Shown: positions 9,069 to 17,349 of the stretch, piece after piece
Position numbering within the stretch: position 1 is the stretch's first letter
Layout of the letters: every line of letters begins with the position of its first letter
Assembly (NCBI GenBank): GCA_900318145.1
Contig: ONJM01000007.1
Coordinates: 36,786-100,785, forward strand
Length of the DNA: 64,000 bases
Reading direction: 5' to 3'
Origin: an uncultured Eubacteriales bacterium
GTDB lineage: Bacteria; Bacillota; Clostridia; Christensenellales; Aristaeellaceae
Notes under the pieces: model-generated
Seen by the model: only the letters and a program-made list of their open reading frames with translations
Told to the model about the DNA's origin: nothing
Database searches by the model: none
Made by a program: the position numbers and the translations under genes

Positions 9069-11132
9069 CTATAATACGACGGCTGAAATTGCAACCCCGG
9101 GAACAGAAGAAGAAGGACACGGGGCAGACGCGGAAACCGTTACTGCCGTCAGGTGATCCTGCAGCGAAGGCCGCGGATCTGTTCCGTCATCCCGGTAAAG
9201 GCGGTAGCAGATTTCCCCGTCCGTCCGGCTCAGCACCGTGAAGGTGCGGTCATCCAGGGTTTCGGAGCTTTCTCCGCCGGGGCACAGGAGCACCGCGTGA
9301 TCCTTTCGGACAAACAGGGGGAATTCCTGCAAGCTGAGGCTGATCCAGTGATCGCCCCGGTCCAGCGGAACCGTATCGTAATCCTCCGGGGAACGGAACC
9401 GGATCATCAGCATATCCTCCGGCAAGTAGACATGGCGGCCGACAGCGTTTTGCTCGAGCACCGGAGCGATCATGCAGCCTTCACCCAGCAGCAGCTGATC
9501 CTCTGTGGCGACAGCGCGGGAATCCTCCGGATAATCGAAAGCCAGGGGCCGGAAATACATGCCGTCCGTCAGAGCTGCTTTCATAAATTCACTGTAGAGG
9601 AAAGGAAGAAGCGCGTAACGGACCCGGACGGTATCCCGCATCTGCTCCCAGGTGGAGAAACGATAGATTTCCTGATCCCGGGTATGCAGAGCGGAATGGT
9701 TGCGCATCAGCGGCATGAATACACCCAGCTGCAGGAAGCGGGCCAGCAGGTCCTCCGTCACGTTGCAGCCGAAGCCGCCCAGGTCACAGCCGGAATACAG
9801 AAAACCGCACAGATTCAGGTTCGGAAGCATCTGCAGCGCCAGCTTCAGGTGGCTCCACCAGGAAAAGTTATCCCCCATCCAGATGCCGCCGTTGCGGTGG
9901 GCGCCCGTGAAGGACGAACGCGCAAAGAGCAGGAAACGCTTGTCCGGATCGAAACGCCGGAAACCCTCCGCTGTTGCCCGCGTCATGGAAGCGCCGTACA
10001 GATTATGCACCAGGTCATGCCGGACGGTCCGCCCGTCCGTCTCCTGATAAAAAGAGCGGTAATCCTCTTCGTTGTTGGGGAGGCTGTTGAACGCGTCCTT
10101 CAGGAACCAGAGAGCTTCAAAGTCATGGCCGTCCACCGTTTCCTGCGCGCGGCGGAAGGCCGCGTCCAGACGCTCCGGCGTGTAGAAAAGCGCCGGCTCG
10201 TTCATATCATTCCAGAAGCCTTCCACACCGGCTTCCAGCAGCGGCCGGTACAGGCCGCCGAACCAGCGGCGGACGTCTTCCCGCAGGAAATCCGGAAAGC
10301 AGCAGAATCCGGGCCATACGGCGGCGATAAAATCGCTTCCGTCTTCCTTTCTGCAGAAAAATCCGCCGGCTTTTCCGGTGTCATAGGGAGCATACCCTTC
10401 CTCCCGCGCAATACCCGCGTCAATGATCGGGATCAGGCGGACATGCTCCTGCTTCATATCTTCGCTGAAACGCTTCAGGTCCGGGAAGGCGTCCTTCCGC
10501 CAGGTGAAATTTTTATAATCCTCCATGTAGTCGATATCCAGGCAGATTCCGTCCAGGGGAATTCCGCGCTTCCGGTGCTCCGCCACCACACCGCGGCATT
10601 CCTCCTCACTGGCATATCCCCATCTGCTCTGGATATAGCCGAAGGCCCAGCGGGGCGGCAGATAGCTTGGACCGGTGAGGCGGCGGAAAGCGCGCGCCAG
10701 TTCAGTCAGGGATTCCGCTTCCAGTACATACAGGTCCAGATCCCCGTTTTCGGAGGTAATCACCGCGGTGTCGGAGCGCGTGTAGCCCAGATCCCAGGTG
10801 ATACGGCCGGGATCATCCAGATAAACGCCGAAGAGGCATTCCGGGCCGAAGAAGATCAGCAGGTTGTGGGAAGCATAGAGGCTTTCCGTGCTTTCCGTAT
10901 GGTTAAAGACATCGCTGTTCCAGGAACGGTATACAGATCCGCGCTTATTGATGCCCCGCACGGATTCTCCCAGGCCGAACAGACGGTCTTCCGGCTGCAG
11001 CTTCCGGGTCAGGATCACCTGCTTCCCGTCCCGGGACAGATCAAAAAAAGGCACCGGCAACGATTCTTCAGGCAGGGAAACCACCACCGCGTCCGTGGAA
11101 ACAGGGGTGCCGAAAGTATATTTCCGAATCAT
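9069..11132 (-). CDS. Glycoside hydrolase family 31 alpha-glycosidase
   Basis: A 687-residue retaining glycosidase of GH31 (alpha-glucosidase/alpha-xylosidase clan). The catalytic nucleophile is the Asp of GFWNDMNEPALF (about residue 307) and the acid/base is the Asp of GGIWMGDNFSWW (about 419). The N-terminal beta-sandwich includes LFGLGESVRGINKRG, and the (beta/alpha)8 barrel starts near LPPRWAFGYIQSRWGY. No signal peptide, so it acts inside the cell on imported oligosaccharides. Substrate (maltosyl, isomaltosyl or xylosyl) cannot be fixed from sequence. A GAGG precedes the ATG. An 844-codon open frame on the opposite strand is a shadow of its codon use. Confidence 0.94.
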   Translation of the reverse strand: MIRKYTFGTPVSTDAVVVSLPEESLPVPFFDLSRDGKQVILTRKLQPEDRLFGLGESVRGINKRGSVYRSWNSDVFNHTESTESLYASHNLLIFFGPECLFGVYLDDPGRITWDLGYTRSDTAVITSENGDLDLYVLEAESLTELARAFRRLTGPSYLPPRWAFGYIQSRWGYASEEECRGVVAEHRKRGIPLDGICLDIDYMEDYKNFTWRKDAFPDLKRFSEDMKQEHVRLIPIIDAGIAREEGYAPYDTGKAGGFFCRKEDGSDFIAAVWPGFCCFPDFLREDVRRWFGGLYRPLLEAGVEGFWNDMNEPALFYTPERLDAAFRRAQETVDGHDFEALWFLKDAFNSLPNNEEDYRSFYQETDGRTVRHDLVHNLYGASMTRATAEGFRRFDPDKRFLLFARSSFTGAHRNGGIWMGDNFSWWSHLKLALQMLPNLNLCGFLYSGCDLGGFGCNVTEDLLARFLQLGVFMPLMRNHSALHTRDQEIYRFSTWEQMRDTVRVRYALLPFLYSEFMKAALTDGMYFRPLAFDYPEDSRAVATEDQLLLGEGCMIAPVLEQNAVGRHVYLPEDMLMIRFRSPEDYDTVPLDRGDHWISLSLQEFPLFVRKDHAVLLCPGGESSETLDDRTFTVLSRTDGEICYRLYRDDGTDPRPSLQDHLTAVTVSASAPCPSSSVPGVAISAVVL

Positions 11133-11197
11133 GGGTCAACCTCGTTTCTGTTTGCTTTTACGATATTTTATCATGGAGCGGATGTTTTTGAAAGCAC

Positions 11198-11228
11198 AAA
11201 AAACCGGCCGGCGCTGAGCGCCGGCCGG
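11198..11228 (-). terminator. Intrinsic terminator of the nfeD-floA operon
   Basis: An 11-bp perfect stem (11204-11214 with 11218-11228), 3-base loop, and A6 at 11198-11203 giving a U tract on the minus strand. It lies directly after the stop of the 141-residue gene. Confidence 0.9.
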
Positions 11229-11237
11229 CAGGCCCGG

Positions 11238-11663
11238 TCAGTGTTTTCTGTTCAGGATCTCACTCATAACGATTCCCCGGACCACATCATTGTTTGTCCA
11301 TCCCAGAGGGATGCCCGAATGCACCTGCTGCGGATGCGCTTCCGGCGGGGTTTCCTCCGCCAGCGTCAGCGCAGCCATCTGCTCTTCATGGCAGGGATCG
11401 TATCCTTCCCCGGTGACGGCGTTCAGGCTGCCCTGGTATACCGAGTCGTCGTGCCCGCCGGGGGAAACGGTAGGAGTAAGGGTGTTAAGGCGCCCGGGTT
11501 CCGCCGGCTGCGCAGCCGGCGCGGAAACTTCATTTTCCGGTGTCCTCGGAACAGCCAGCCGGACCGGCTTTTTCTGCTCCGCGTTTTTTTTGGCGATGAC
11601 AGCCGGAAGCCCGACCATGATCCAGATGAACAGGAGCAGGAAAATGGGAACGAATTCTTGCAT
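11238..11663 (-). CDS. Small membrane-anchored protein of the floA operon
   Basis: A 141-residue protein with one N-terminal hydrophobic helix (about residues 5-24), then a long polar, Pro/Glu-rich and probably disordered stretch, and a short C-terminal motif NNDVVRGIVMSEILNRKH that looks helical. It is the last gene of a leftward nfeD-floA operon, 24 bp after floA. I do not recognise a named family; the conserved-looking C-terminal VVRGIVMSEIL could be an interaction motif. A role as a flotillin-associated membrane protein is inference from context only. Confidence 0.6.
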   Translation of the reverse strand: MQEFVPIFLLLFIWIMVGLPAVIAKKNAEQKKPVRLAVPRTPENEVSAPAAQPAEPGRLNTLTPTVSPGGHDDSVYQGSLNAVTGEGYDPCHEEQMAALTLAEETPPEAHPQQVHSGIPLGWTNNDVVRGIVMSEILNRKH

Positions 11664-11687
11664 TCTTCCATGCCTCCGATCCGGTGA

Positions 11688-12689
11688 TTACTTCTTGCCG
11701 CGGGTTTCAGGCTCCTGCTGCTGCGGCACGCTGGCCTTGGCGATGGATTCGCGCATTTCTGTGTCGGCGATGGTGTTCTTCATCTGGTAGTAATCCAGCA
11801 CACCGAGCTTGCCGTCCCGCAGAGCGGTGGCCATGGCGCGCGGCACTTCGGCCTCGGCCTCCACGACCTTGGCGCGCATTTCCTGTACGGAAGCCTTCAT
11901 TTCCTGTTCGCGGGCGACAGCCATCGCGCGGCGCTCTTCCGCCTTCGCCTGGGCGATGCGGCGGTCGGCTTCGGCCTGGTCCATCTGGAGCTGGGCGCCT
12001 ACGTTGCGGCCCACGTCCACATCCGCGATATCGATGGAAAGAATTTCATAGGCGGTTCCGGCATCCAGGCCCTTGTCCAGCACGGTGCGGCTGATCAGGT
12101 CCGGATTCTCCAGCACCTGCTTGTGGGTTTCGGCGCTGCCGACGGTGGTAACGATACCTTCGCCGACACGGGCGATAACGGTTTCCTCTCCGGCACCGCC
12201 GACCAGGCGTTCAATATTGGTACGGACGGTGACACGTGCCTTGGCGCGCAGCTCGATGCCGTCCTTGGCGATCGCGGCGACCACGGGGGTCTCGATAACT
12301 TTGGGTGTAACGCTCATCTGCACGGCCTGGAATACGTCGCGGCCGGCCAGGTCGATCGCGCAGGCCTTTTCAAAAGCCATCTCGATGTTGGCCCGCTGGG
12401 CGGCGATCAGGGCGTTGATGACCCGGTCCACATTACCGCCGGCCAGGTAATGGGTCTCCAGCTGGGAAATGGTCAGATTCAGGCCGGCTTTGTTGGCTTT
12501 GATCAGGGGATAAACGAGGCGCTGGGGCTGGATCCGGCGGATCCGCATACCGACCAGGGAGCCGATGGAAACATGCACGCCGCTGGCCAGAGAGGAAATC
12601 CACAGGCCCATGGGCACGAAGTGCAGGAACACCGCCAGCACGATCAGCGCGATAACAATGATAATAATGGTTACGGGATCAAAGGACAT
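11688..12689 (-). CDS. floA: Flotillin-like protein FloA
   Basis: A 333-residue SPFH-domain protein that forms membrane microdomains in Firmicutes. It has an N-terminal membrane-inserted segment (about residues 5-28) and the long FloA-specific block [21 protein letters not shown]. An SPFH core follows ([31 protein letters not shown]), then an Ala/Glu-rich coiled coil ([45 protein letters not shown]). It ends in a disordered tail. Length and colinearity match YqfA/FloA throughout. It sits between nfeD and the 141-residue gene. The usual partner NfeD is present, as in most floA operons. Confidence 0.95.
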   Translation of the reverse strand: MSFDPVTIIIIVIALIVLAVFLHFVPMGLWISSLASGVHVSIGSLVGMRIRRIQPQRLVYPLIKANKAGLNLTISQLETHYLAGGNVDRVINALIAAQRANIEMAFEKACAIDLAGRDVFQAVQMSVTPKVIETPVVAAIAKDGIELRAKARVTVRTNIERLVGGAGEETVIARVGEGIVTTVGSAETHKQVLENPDLISRTVLDKGLDAGTAYEILSIDIADVDVGRNVGAQLQMDQAEADRRIAQAKAEERRAMAVAREQEMKASVQEMRAKVVEAEAEVPRAMATALRDGKLGVLDYYQMKNTIADTEMRESIAKASVPQQQEPETRGKK

Positions 12690-12711
12690 TGTTCAGTTCC
12701 TCCTTGTCAAA

Positions 12712-13200
12712 TCAGATCTTACGGATTACAAGATGGTCGCCTTCGGCGCCGACAACCCGCACAGGGGTTCCCTTCGCCAGGAATTCTCCGGAAGTGGAAG
12801 CGTTCAGGCGGGTTCCGCCGATTTCAATGAAGCCGGCAGGGCGCAGCGCGGTGACGGCTGTGCCTTCCCTGTCCAGCCATTCCTGAACCGCCGGGGACGC
12901 GGAAGGAGCGGAGTTCTCGGTATCCTTCAGCACGAGGGCGCTTTTGCTCAGCCGGCCTTTCATGGCGCTCCGGTACGACAGGAACACCGCGATGCCGATA
13001 AACAGCAGCACGAGGAAGGTGGCAATCAGGCTCCACGTCAGGCCGAAATACCTGTGGGTGAGGATAATCGCGGCGATTTCCATGACAGCGCCGGAAATAC
13101 CCGCAATCCCGAAGCCGGGCATGAACGCTTCCAGAATGATCAGCCCGCTGCCGAACAGGTAGCAGATAATCATGATCAGCGTTCCGGTTGAAACATCCAT
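12712..13200 (-). CDS. NfeD-like membrane protein, short form
   Basis: A 162-residue protein with two or three transmembrane helices (about residues 5-75) followed by a soluble OB-fold NfeD domain. The domain contains EGTAVTALRPAGFIEIGGTRLNASTSGEFLAKGTPVRVVGAEGDHLVIRKI, quoted here only as the stretch from residue 111 onward. The protease half of long NfeD proteins is absent. AGGAGGT precedes the start. First gene of the nfeD-floA operon; NfeD domains pair with flotillin-type proteins. Confidence 0.9.
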   Translation of the reverse strand: MDVSTGTLIMIICYLFGSGLIILEAFMPGFGIAGISGAVMEIAAIILTHRYFGLTWSLIATFLVLLFIGIAVFLSYRSAMKGRLSKSALVLKDTENSAPSASPAVQEWLDREGTAVTALRPAGFIEIGGTRLNASTSGEFLAKGTPVRVVGAEGDHLVIRKI

Positions 13201-13376
13201 TCACATTACCTCCTTTCCGGAAAGATAAACCTTTCGACGGAATCATCATAGCAAAGATCAGCTGCGGTATACAGGATGAACCGGGAAAGATAGATGCGGT
13301 TATTTCTCCGCCTGCGGAAGAAACGGCGGGAAAACATTTATCTGTATTATATCAGAAAGGAAGAAGATTGCAAATC

Positions 13377-14786
13377 CTATGCCGCCCGGCGAAGCCGGAT
13401 GTGCCGGGGATTCCGGACGGTTTCGGAAACGACGGGCATCAGCCGCTGGCGAAGGATCCGCATCACCTGGAAGTAGCACGGGAAAAGGAACAGATCCGCC
13501 AGTACCCAGGCGGCGGGGTTTGCGAAACAGGCGCCTGTAAATCCGGATACGGGTACCACAAACAAAGCCACAGCGGTGCGTGCGATCATTTCAAACAAGC
13601 CGGCAAGCATGGCGACACGGGTAAAGCCCATTCCCTGGATACTCAGCCGAACAATGTTCACAAAGAGCAGCGGGATGTAGAAGGCGGCGTTGACGGTCAG
13701 AAACTGAACGCCCATCGCCGTAACTTCCGGCGCTGCTTCCGCGTCGATGAACAGCCCCAGCAGGGGGCGGGCAAACAGAACAACAATGCCGAACGCCAGC
13801 AGGCAGTAAGTGATTCCAAGGACGGACGTGCAGCGCAGTCCCTGGTGAATCCGGTCCAGTTTGCGGGCGCCCATATTCTGTCCGGAATAGGTGGCCATGG
13901 TGGAAGCCAGAGCGTCAAAAACACAGGCAAAGAAAGCGCTGAGTTTCACCGCGCCGCTGACGGCGGCCACCGCGTTGACGCCGAGGCCGTTTACGGACCA
14001 CTGCACCATCACGGAACCGATGGCGGTGATTGAAAACTGAAGGCCCATGGGAAGCCCGGTGCCAAGCATTTTCCTGGCCAGAACCGGATGGAAACGCCGG
14101 TCCTCCCGCCGGAGATGCAGCACGGGGAAACGGCGGATCATCACAATCACGCAGCCGATGCCGGAAAGCAGCTGGCTGACCGCGGTCGCAACGGCAGCGC
14201 CGGCAACGTCCATCCCGCAGGCAATGATCAGGAACAGATCCAGGACAATATTCACGATGGAAGCCAACACAAGGAATACCACGGGCGTACGGCTGTCCCC
14301 CAGGGAACGTAGGATGCCTCCGGCCATATTATAAAGAACGCAGCAGGGAATTGCCGCAAAGATAATACCGATATATTCCGCGGAGTGATCCAGAATTTCC
14401 TCCGGCGTATTCATGAGCCGGAGCAGCGGTTTGCATAATGCAAAGGAAACAACGGCAAAGATCACGCTCAAGACACCGCTGAGGATGACCGCATGCCAGA
14501 CACAGCGGCGGATTTCCCCTTCGTCCTTTGCGCCGAATGCCTGGGCGATCGGAATGGAAAACCCGGAACAGAGCCCCAGACACAGGCCGATGACAAGAAA
14601 ATTGACCGAACCTGTGGCTCCGACTGCGGCCAGGCGCTCAGCCCCGAGAAAGCGGCCCACAACGGCAGTGTCCACAAAACTGTACAGCTGCTGAAAAAGA
14701 ACGCCGAACAGCAGGGGCAGCGCAAACGAGATGATTTGTTTCAGGGGGCGGCCTTCGGTCAGGTCACGCGTCAGGTTCCGGGACAT
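13377..14786 (-). CDS. MATE-family multidrug/cation efflux transporter
   Basis: A 469-residue polytopic membrane protein with 12 predicted helices in two repeats. N-terminal features LPLLFGVLFQQLYSFVDTAVVGRFLGAERLAAVGATGSV are typical of the MATE family (DinF/NorM clan, VmrA-like subgroup), which exports cationic compounds using a Na+ or H+ gradient. AAGAGGT precedes the ATG. Monocistronic between the nfeD operon and hsp20. Substrate unknown. Confidence 0.93.
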   Translation of the reverse strand: MSRNLTRDLTEGRPLKQIISFALPLLFGVLFQQLYSFVDTAVVGRFLGAERLAAVGATGSVNFLVIGLCLGLCSGFSIPIAQAFGAKDEGEIRRCVWHAVILSGVLSVIFAVVSFALCKPLLRLMNTPEEILDHSAEYIGIIFAAIPCCVLYNMAGGILRSLGDSRTPVVFLVLASIVNIVLDLFLIIACGMDVAGAAVATAVSQLLSGIGCVIVMIRRFPVLHLRREDRRFHPVLARKMLGTGLPMGLQFSITAIGSVMVQWSVNGLGVNAVAAVSGAVKLSAFFACVFDALASTMATYSGQNMGARKLDRIHQGLRCTSVLGITYCLLAFGIVVLFARPLLGLFIDAEAAPEVTAMGVQFLTVNAAFYIPLLFVNIVRLSIQGMGFTRVAMLAGLFEMIARTAVALFVVPVSGFTGACFANPAAWVLADLFLFPCYFQVMRILRQRLMPVVSETVRNPRHIRLRRAA

Positions 14787-14904
14787 ACAGAATACCTCTT
14801 TTCACGGCTTTCAGCCGTCCGCACGGTTATAGCACTTTTCCCGCCGGTACACAAGGGATTATTCTGCTGTTTTTCCGGTCAGATCAGCCATGCTTCAGAC
14901 AAAA

Positions 14905-14936
14905 AGGAAGCGGCGGATCCGGTCCGGATCCGCCGC
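14905..14936 (-). terminator. Intrinsic terminator of hsp20
   Basis: A near-perfect palindrome at 14910-14936 (GCGGCGGATCCGG arm) followed on the minus strand by CTTCCTTTTT. Located 14 bp after the hsp20 stop. Confidence 0.85.
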
Positions 14937-14950
14937 CGCGGGGAGAAGGA

Positions 14951-15409
14951 TTATCCTTCGATGCATATGGTCTTCTTTTCAGGCGCCTTCGGCGCTTCCT
15001 TCTTCGGGATGGTCAGGCTCAGCACGCCGTTTTCGTACTTCGCTTTGATATCCTCTTCGGTTACATAGCTGCCGACATAGAAGCTTCTGGACATGGTGCC
15101 GGCGTAACGCTCCTGGCGAAGCACACGGCCCTTCTGCTCATCCTTGTTCTCCAGCGTCTTTTCCGTGGAGATGGTCAGGTAACCGTTCTCCAGTTCCAGT
15201 TTGATTTCTTCCTTTTTGAAGCCGGGCAGATCAACGTCCAGTTCATAACCGCTGTCCGTCTCTTTTACGTCCGTCTTCATCATGTGGGAAGCGTTTTTGC
15301 CGTAGAGCACACGCTCCGGGCGGTCCCAGCCCCGGAAGAAATTCCGGTCGAAATCATTGAACACATCCATCAGGTTTTCCCCGAATACTGCAGGCAGGAA
15401 GCTACTCAT
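14951..15409 (-). CDS. Small heat shock protein, Hsp20/alpha-crystallin family
   Basis: A 152-residue ATP-independent chaperone. The alpha-crystallin domain spans about residues 45-140, with the strands DVKETDSGYELDVDLPGF, KLELENGYLTIST and the closing YENGVLSLTIPKKE. The short C-terminal tail has an IEG ending and no clear I-x-I. The start is set by GGAGGGTTTTGT before the ATG at 15409; upstream in-frame extension lacks a ribosome-binding site. Two CtsR-type heptad pairs overlap the promoter (15533-15575), so it is probably heat-induced and CtsR-repressed. Confidence 0.95.
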   Translation of the reverse strand: MSSFLPAVFGENLMDVFNDFDRNFFRGWDRPERVLYGKNASHMMKTDVKETDSGYELDVDLPGFKKEEIKLELENGYLTISTEKTLENKDEQKGRVLRQERYAGTMSRSFYVGSYVTEEDIKAKYENGVLSLTIPKKEAPKAPEKKTICIEG

Positions 15410-15520
15410 ACAAAACCCTCCATTCATCGGCTGCCGCCGGACTTTCCGTCCGTTCCGGCAACCGGAATCATTATTCTTTGTGGTCTTTTGCACCACCCCG
15501 TTCTCCCGAACGCTGATTAT

Positions 15521-15575
15521 AGTATAATCAAAGATCAAAGAAAGTCAAACAACAAAAAGGTCAAAGAAGGTCTAA
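15521..15575 (-). promoter_or_regulatory. hsp20 promoter with two CtsR-type operators
   Basis: Read on the minus strand, TTGACT and TATACT are separated by 16 bp (plus-strand 15543-15548 and 15521-15526). Read on the plus strand, two heptad pairs fit the CtsR consensus RGTCAAA-NAN-RGTCAAA: GATCAAA-GAA-AGTCAAA (15533-15549; 6/7 and 7/7) and GGTCAAA-GAA-GGTCTAA (15559-15575; 7/7 and 6/7). The first covers the -35 box. A perfect palindrome GATTATA-G-TATAATC (15515-15529) overlaps the -10. CtsR binding is inferred; no ctsR gene is in the window. Confidence 0.75.
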
Positions 15576-15733
15576 AACAAACAAAAATCATGATAAATCT
15601 CTGTTTTTCGATGTTTTTCAGGATTTCTCTATAAAAATCGAGCATATTGATGTACGCGGACGGCACTGAAGACATAGATGCTGAATAAACGGATAAAGCC
15701 GGCGGAACCGCGCGCAGGAAGCGGGAAAAGATC

Positions 15734-15767
15734 AAAAAACAGCAGGCGCTCCGGGAGGAGCGCCTGC
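15734..15767 (-). terminator. Intrinsic terminator of the DUF1858 gene
   Basis: An 11-bp stem (15742-15752 with 15757-15767), loop GGGA, and A6 at 15734-15739 giving the U tract on the minus strand. Confidence 0.87.
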
Positions 15768-15782
15768 CTGATCAGTCCGGAA

Positions 15783-15995
15783 TTACCGGGCTTCCGCGAT
15801 TTTGGCGTTGATCGCTTCGACGACCCGATCCACAGGCATGCCGTGTACTGCGCAGGCATCCTCCAGGGATTCCGCGCGGGAGGCAGGGCAGCCGAGGCAG
15901 TGCATGCCGATGGACAGCAGCACTTCGATCGCTTCGGGGTACTGGGTGACGATTTCTCCTACCAGCGTTTCGCCGGTGACAAACGTTTCAGCCAT
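15783..15995 (-). CDS. DUF1858 hybrid-cluster-associated disulfide protein
   Basis: A 70-residue cytosolic protein. The pattern ETLVGEIVTQYPEAIEVLLSIGMHCLGC is the DUF1858 domain, often encoded beside or fused to hybrid-cluster and ScdA-type proteins, with a CLGC redox pair and a third Cys at ESLEDAC. It may act in redox or Fe-S repair chemistry, but the precise role is unknown. The start is the ATG preceded by GAGGAGGT; an upstream in-frame ATG lacks a site. Single-gene unit with its own terminator. Confidence 0.88.
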   Translation of the reverse strand: MAETFVTGETLVGEIVTQYPEAIEVLLSIGMHCLGCPASRAESLEDACAVHGMPVDRVVEAINAKIAEAR

Positions 15996-16058
15996 GGAAA
16001 ATACCTCCTCGTAAATTCGGGGACATATTACCATCTTTCAGACGAAAACACAAGCGTT

Positions 16059-16658
16059 TCAGAGAGCCCCGCGGATCAGGGAAAGCAGGTCTTCATAAGT
16101 TTCGCAGGCGGGGAGTTCCGGATGGTCCTTCCGGATCTGCTCCGTGCTGCGGAACAGGATACCGGCCTTGCTGGCCTGGATCATGCCCAGGTCGTTATAG
16201 CTGTCGCCGGCGGCGATGGTTTCAAAACCGATGCTCTGCAGGGCTTTGACAGTGGTCAGCTTGCTCTGCTTCACCCGGATCCGGTATCCGGCGATCATGC
16301 CGTCTTCACCGACCTCCAGCTCATTGCACAAAATTGTGGGCCAGCCCAGCTTCTTCATCAGGGGAGAAGCGAACTGCGTGAAGGTATCGGAAAGGATCAG
16401 CACCTGGGTTTCGCTCCGGAGCGTGTCCAGGAATTCCTTCGCGCCGGGCATGGGATCGATGGCGGCGATGGTGTTCTGGATATCCTTCAGGCCCAGGCCG
16501 TGCTCCCGCAGAATATTCAGCCGGAAGCGCATCAGCTTGTCGTAGTCCGGTTCGTCCCGGGTGGTGCGGCGCAGCTCCGGAATGCCGCTGGCCTCGGAAA
16601 AGGCAATCCAGATTTCGGGGACGAGTACTCCTTCCAGATCCAGGCAGACGATATTCAT
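16059..16658 (-). CDS. thrH: Phosphoserine phosphatase / homoserine phosphotransferase ThrH
   Basis: A 199-residue HAD-superfamily enzyme. The opening MNIVCLDLEGVLVPEIWIAF contains the HAD motif I in its ThrH form (DLEG, with the first Asp as nucleophile). Motif II lies around VLILSDTF, and motif III/IV is AAGDSYNDLGMI. Characterised ThrH dephosphorylates phosphoserine and can transfer the phosphate to homoserine, linking serine and threonine synthesis. AAAGGA lies upstream of the ATG. It is followed at a distance by the DUF1858 gene and preceded by an unusual triple-hairpin element. Confidence 0.93.
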   Translation of the reverse strand: MNIVCLDLEGVLVPEIWIAFSEASGIPELRRTTRDEPDYDKLMRFRLNILREHGLGLKDIQNTIAAIDPMPGAKEFLDTLRSETQVLILSDTFTQFASPLMKKLGWPTILCNELEVGEDGMIAGYRIRVKQSKLTTVKALQSIGFETIAAGDSYNDLGMIQASKAGILFRSTEQIRKDHPELPACETYEDLLSLIRGAL

Positions 16659-16680
16659 AACAATGGAGTCCTTTCATATA

Positions 16681-16794
16681 AAGATTCTTCGTTTCGCTCA
16701 GCATGACACGGAAGCTGAGCATGCAATACCGTTCAGTATGCAACGGATACTGAACGCGTTCCGCTGACCGGACGAGCATATCCGCTACGGTCAG
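16681..16794. repeat. Triple stem-loop intergenic element with a REP-like core
   Basis: Three consecutive inverted repeats occupy the gap between rubredoxin and thrH. They are GCTCAGC/GCTGAGC (16696-16702, 16714-16720), GTTCAGTAT/ATACTGAAC (16731-16739, 16747-16755) and CTGACCG/CGGTCAG (16764-16770, 16788-16794). The left edge, reading TTCTTCGTTTCGCTCAGCAT, resembles a short dispersed repeat seen in many bacterial genomes (core TTCGCTCAGNATGAC). Each stem contains TCAG. It may be a dispersed palindromic element or a structured leader of thrH. Confidence 0.55.
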
Positions 16795-16863
16795 GAGGGC
16801 ACAGGAAAACGATCTGTTTCCGGGAAAGCGTACCACAGGGCCAAAGGAGCGTCAAGCAAAAAG

Positions 16864-16888
16864 AAAACGCTCCCGCGGAACGGGAGCG
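16864..16888 (-). terminator. Intrinsic terminator of the rubredoxin gene
   Basis: Stem CGCTCCCG/CGGGAGCG (16868-16875 with 16881-16888), loop CGGAA, and A-rich flank on the left giving U-rich RNA on the minus strand. Nearly identical to the hairpin at 8102-8119. Confidence 0.85.
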
Positions 16889-16902
16889 AAATCTTCCGGA
16901 GA

Positions 16903-17055
16903 TCAGGCCGGGGTGAAAGCGTCCTTTCCGAGGCCGCAGACGGGACATACCCAATCCTCCGGGATGTCTTCAAACGCGGTGCCGGGGGCGATGCCGCTGT
17001 CCGGATCGCCGACTTCGGGATCATACACATAACCGCAGGGACATTCGTACTTCAT
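16903..17055 (-). CDS. Rubredoxin with a CxC first knuckle
   Basis: A 50-residue electron carrier. The body is a textbook rubredoxin: [20 protein letters not shown], then [19 protein letters not shown]. The second iron knuckle is CPVCG as usual, but the first reads MKYECPCGY, so the two cysteines are separated by one residue (CxC) instead of two (CxxC). A sequencing deletion would shift the frame, and the frame is intact. GGAGGA lies nine bases before the ATG and a terminator follows. Rubredoxins serve oxygen and peroxide detoxification in anaerobes; no partner such as rubrerythrin is adjacent. Confidence 0.93.
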   Translation of the reverse strand: MKYECPCGYVYDPEVGDPDSGIAPGTAFEDIPEDWVCPVCGLGKDAFTPA

Positions 17056-17143
17056 ATTTTCTTCCTCCATTTTATTTCGCTTTTCCGGCCGCGGACCGGC
17101 CGGCTGGTGATTCCATCATACAGAGCATCGGGCGGAGCGTCAA

Positions 17144-17274
17144 GCAAAATCTGCATTAAAAATGAAAATTCATCCGGTTTCAACCGTACATAGTAAGCAA
17201 GATTTGCATACTTTCAAGCATAATACGCATGGAACAGAAGGATTTTAGCATATAAAATACAATTGCAAGATTTG
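17144..17274 (+). promoter_or_regulatory. Putative AraC-controlled promoter of the sugar ABC operon
   Basis: The site at 17197-17220 reads GCAAGATTTGCATAC followed by TTTCAAGCA. It matches 21972-21995, in the 5' region of araC, at 19 of 24 positions with no gap. Weaker partial copies are GCAAAATCTGCAT (17144-17156) and GCAAGATTTG (17265-17274). A TATAAA at 17251 could be the -10, with no good -35, which places the main site at about -66 to -43, where AraC-family activators often bind. Binding is inferred from the shared motif. Confidence 0.5.
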
Positions 17275-17349
17275 GTCGGAATATAGATTGTTTTACACAT
17301 CGGAGACACTGCGGGATCTATGAGTCATATGCAGAAAGGAAGATGCGTT

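Larger units (their letters stand above)
15410..15782. other. Intergenic region holding the hsp20 promoter
   Basis: 373 bp without a supported gene. It contains the roughly 105-base hsp20 leader, the hsp20 promoter with CtsR-like boxes (15521-15575), an AT-rich stretch to about 15650, and the minus-strand terminator of the DUF1858 gene at 15734-15767. Short frames on both strands here lack ribosome-binding sites and coding character. Confidence 0.6.

Noticed and set aside
9153-11687. 844-codon open frame opposite the GH31 gene and the floA-operon small gene
   Set aside because: Spans two real genes and an intergenic terminator on the other strand; the translation is low-complexity, and GH31 motifs are on the minus strand. 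A shadow of codon bias.
15535-15735. Minus-strand 66-codon frame in the hsp20 upstream region
   Set aside because: No ribosome-binding site, AT-rich composition, and it overlaps promoter elements.
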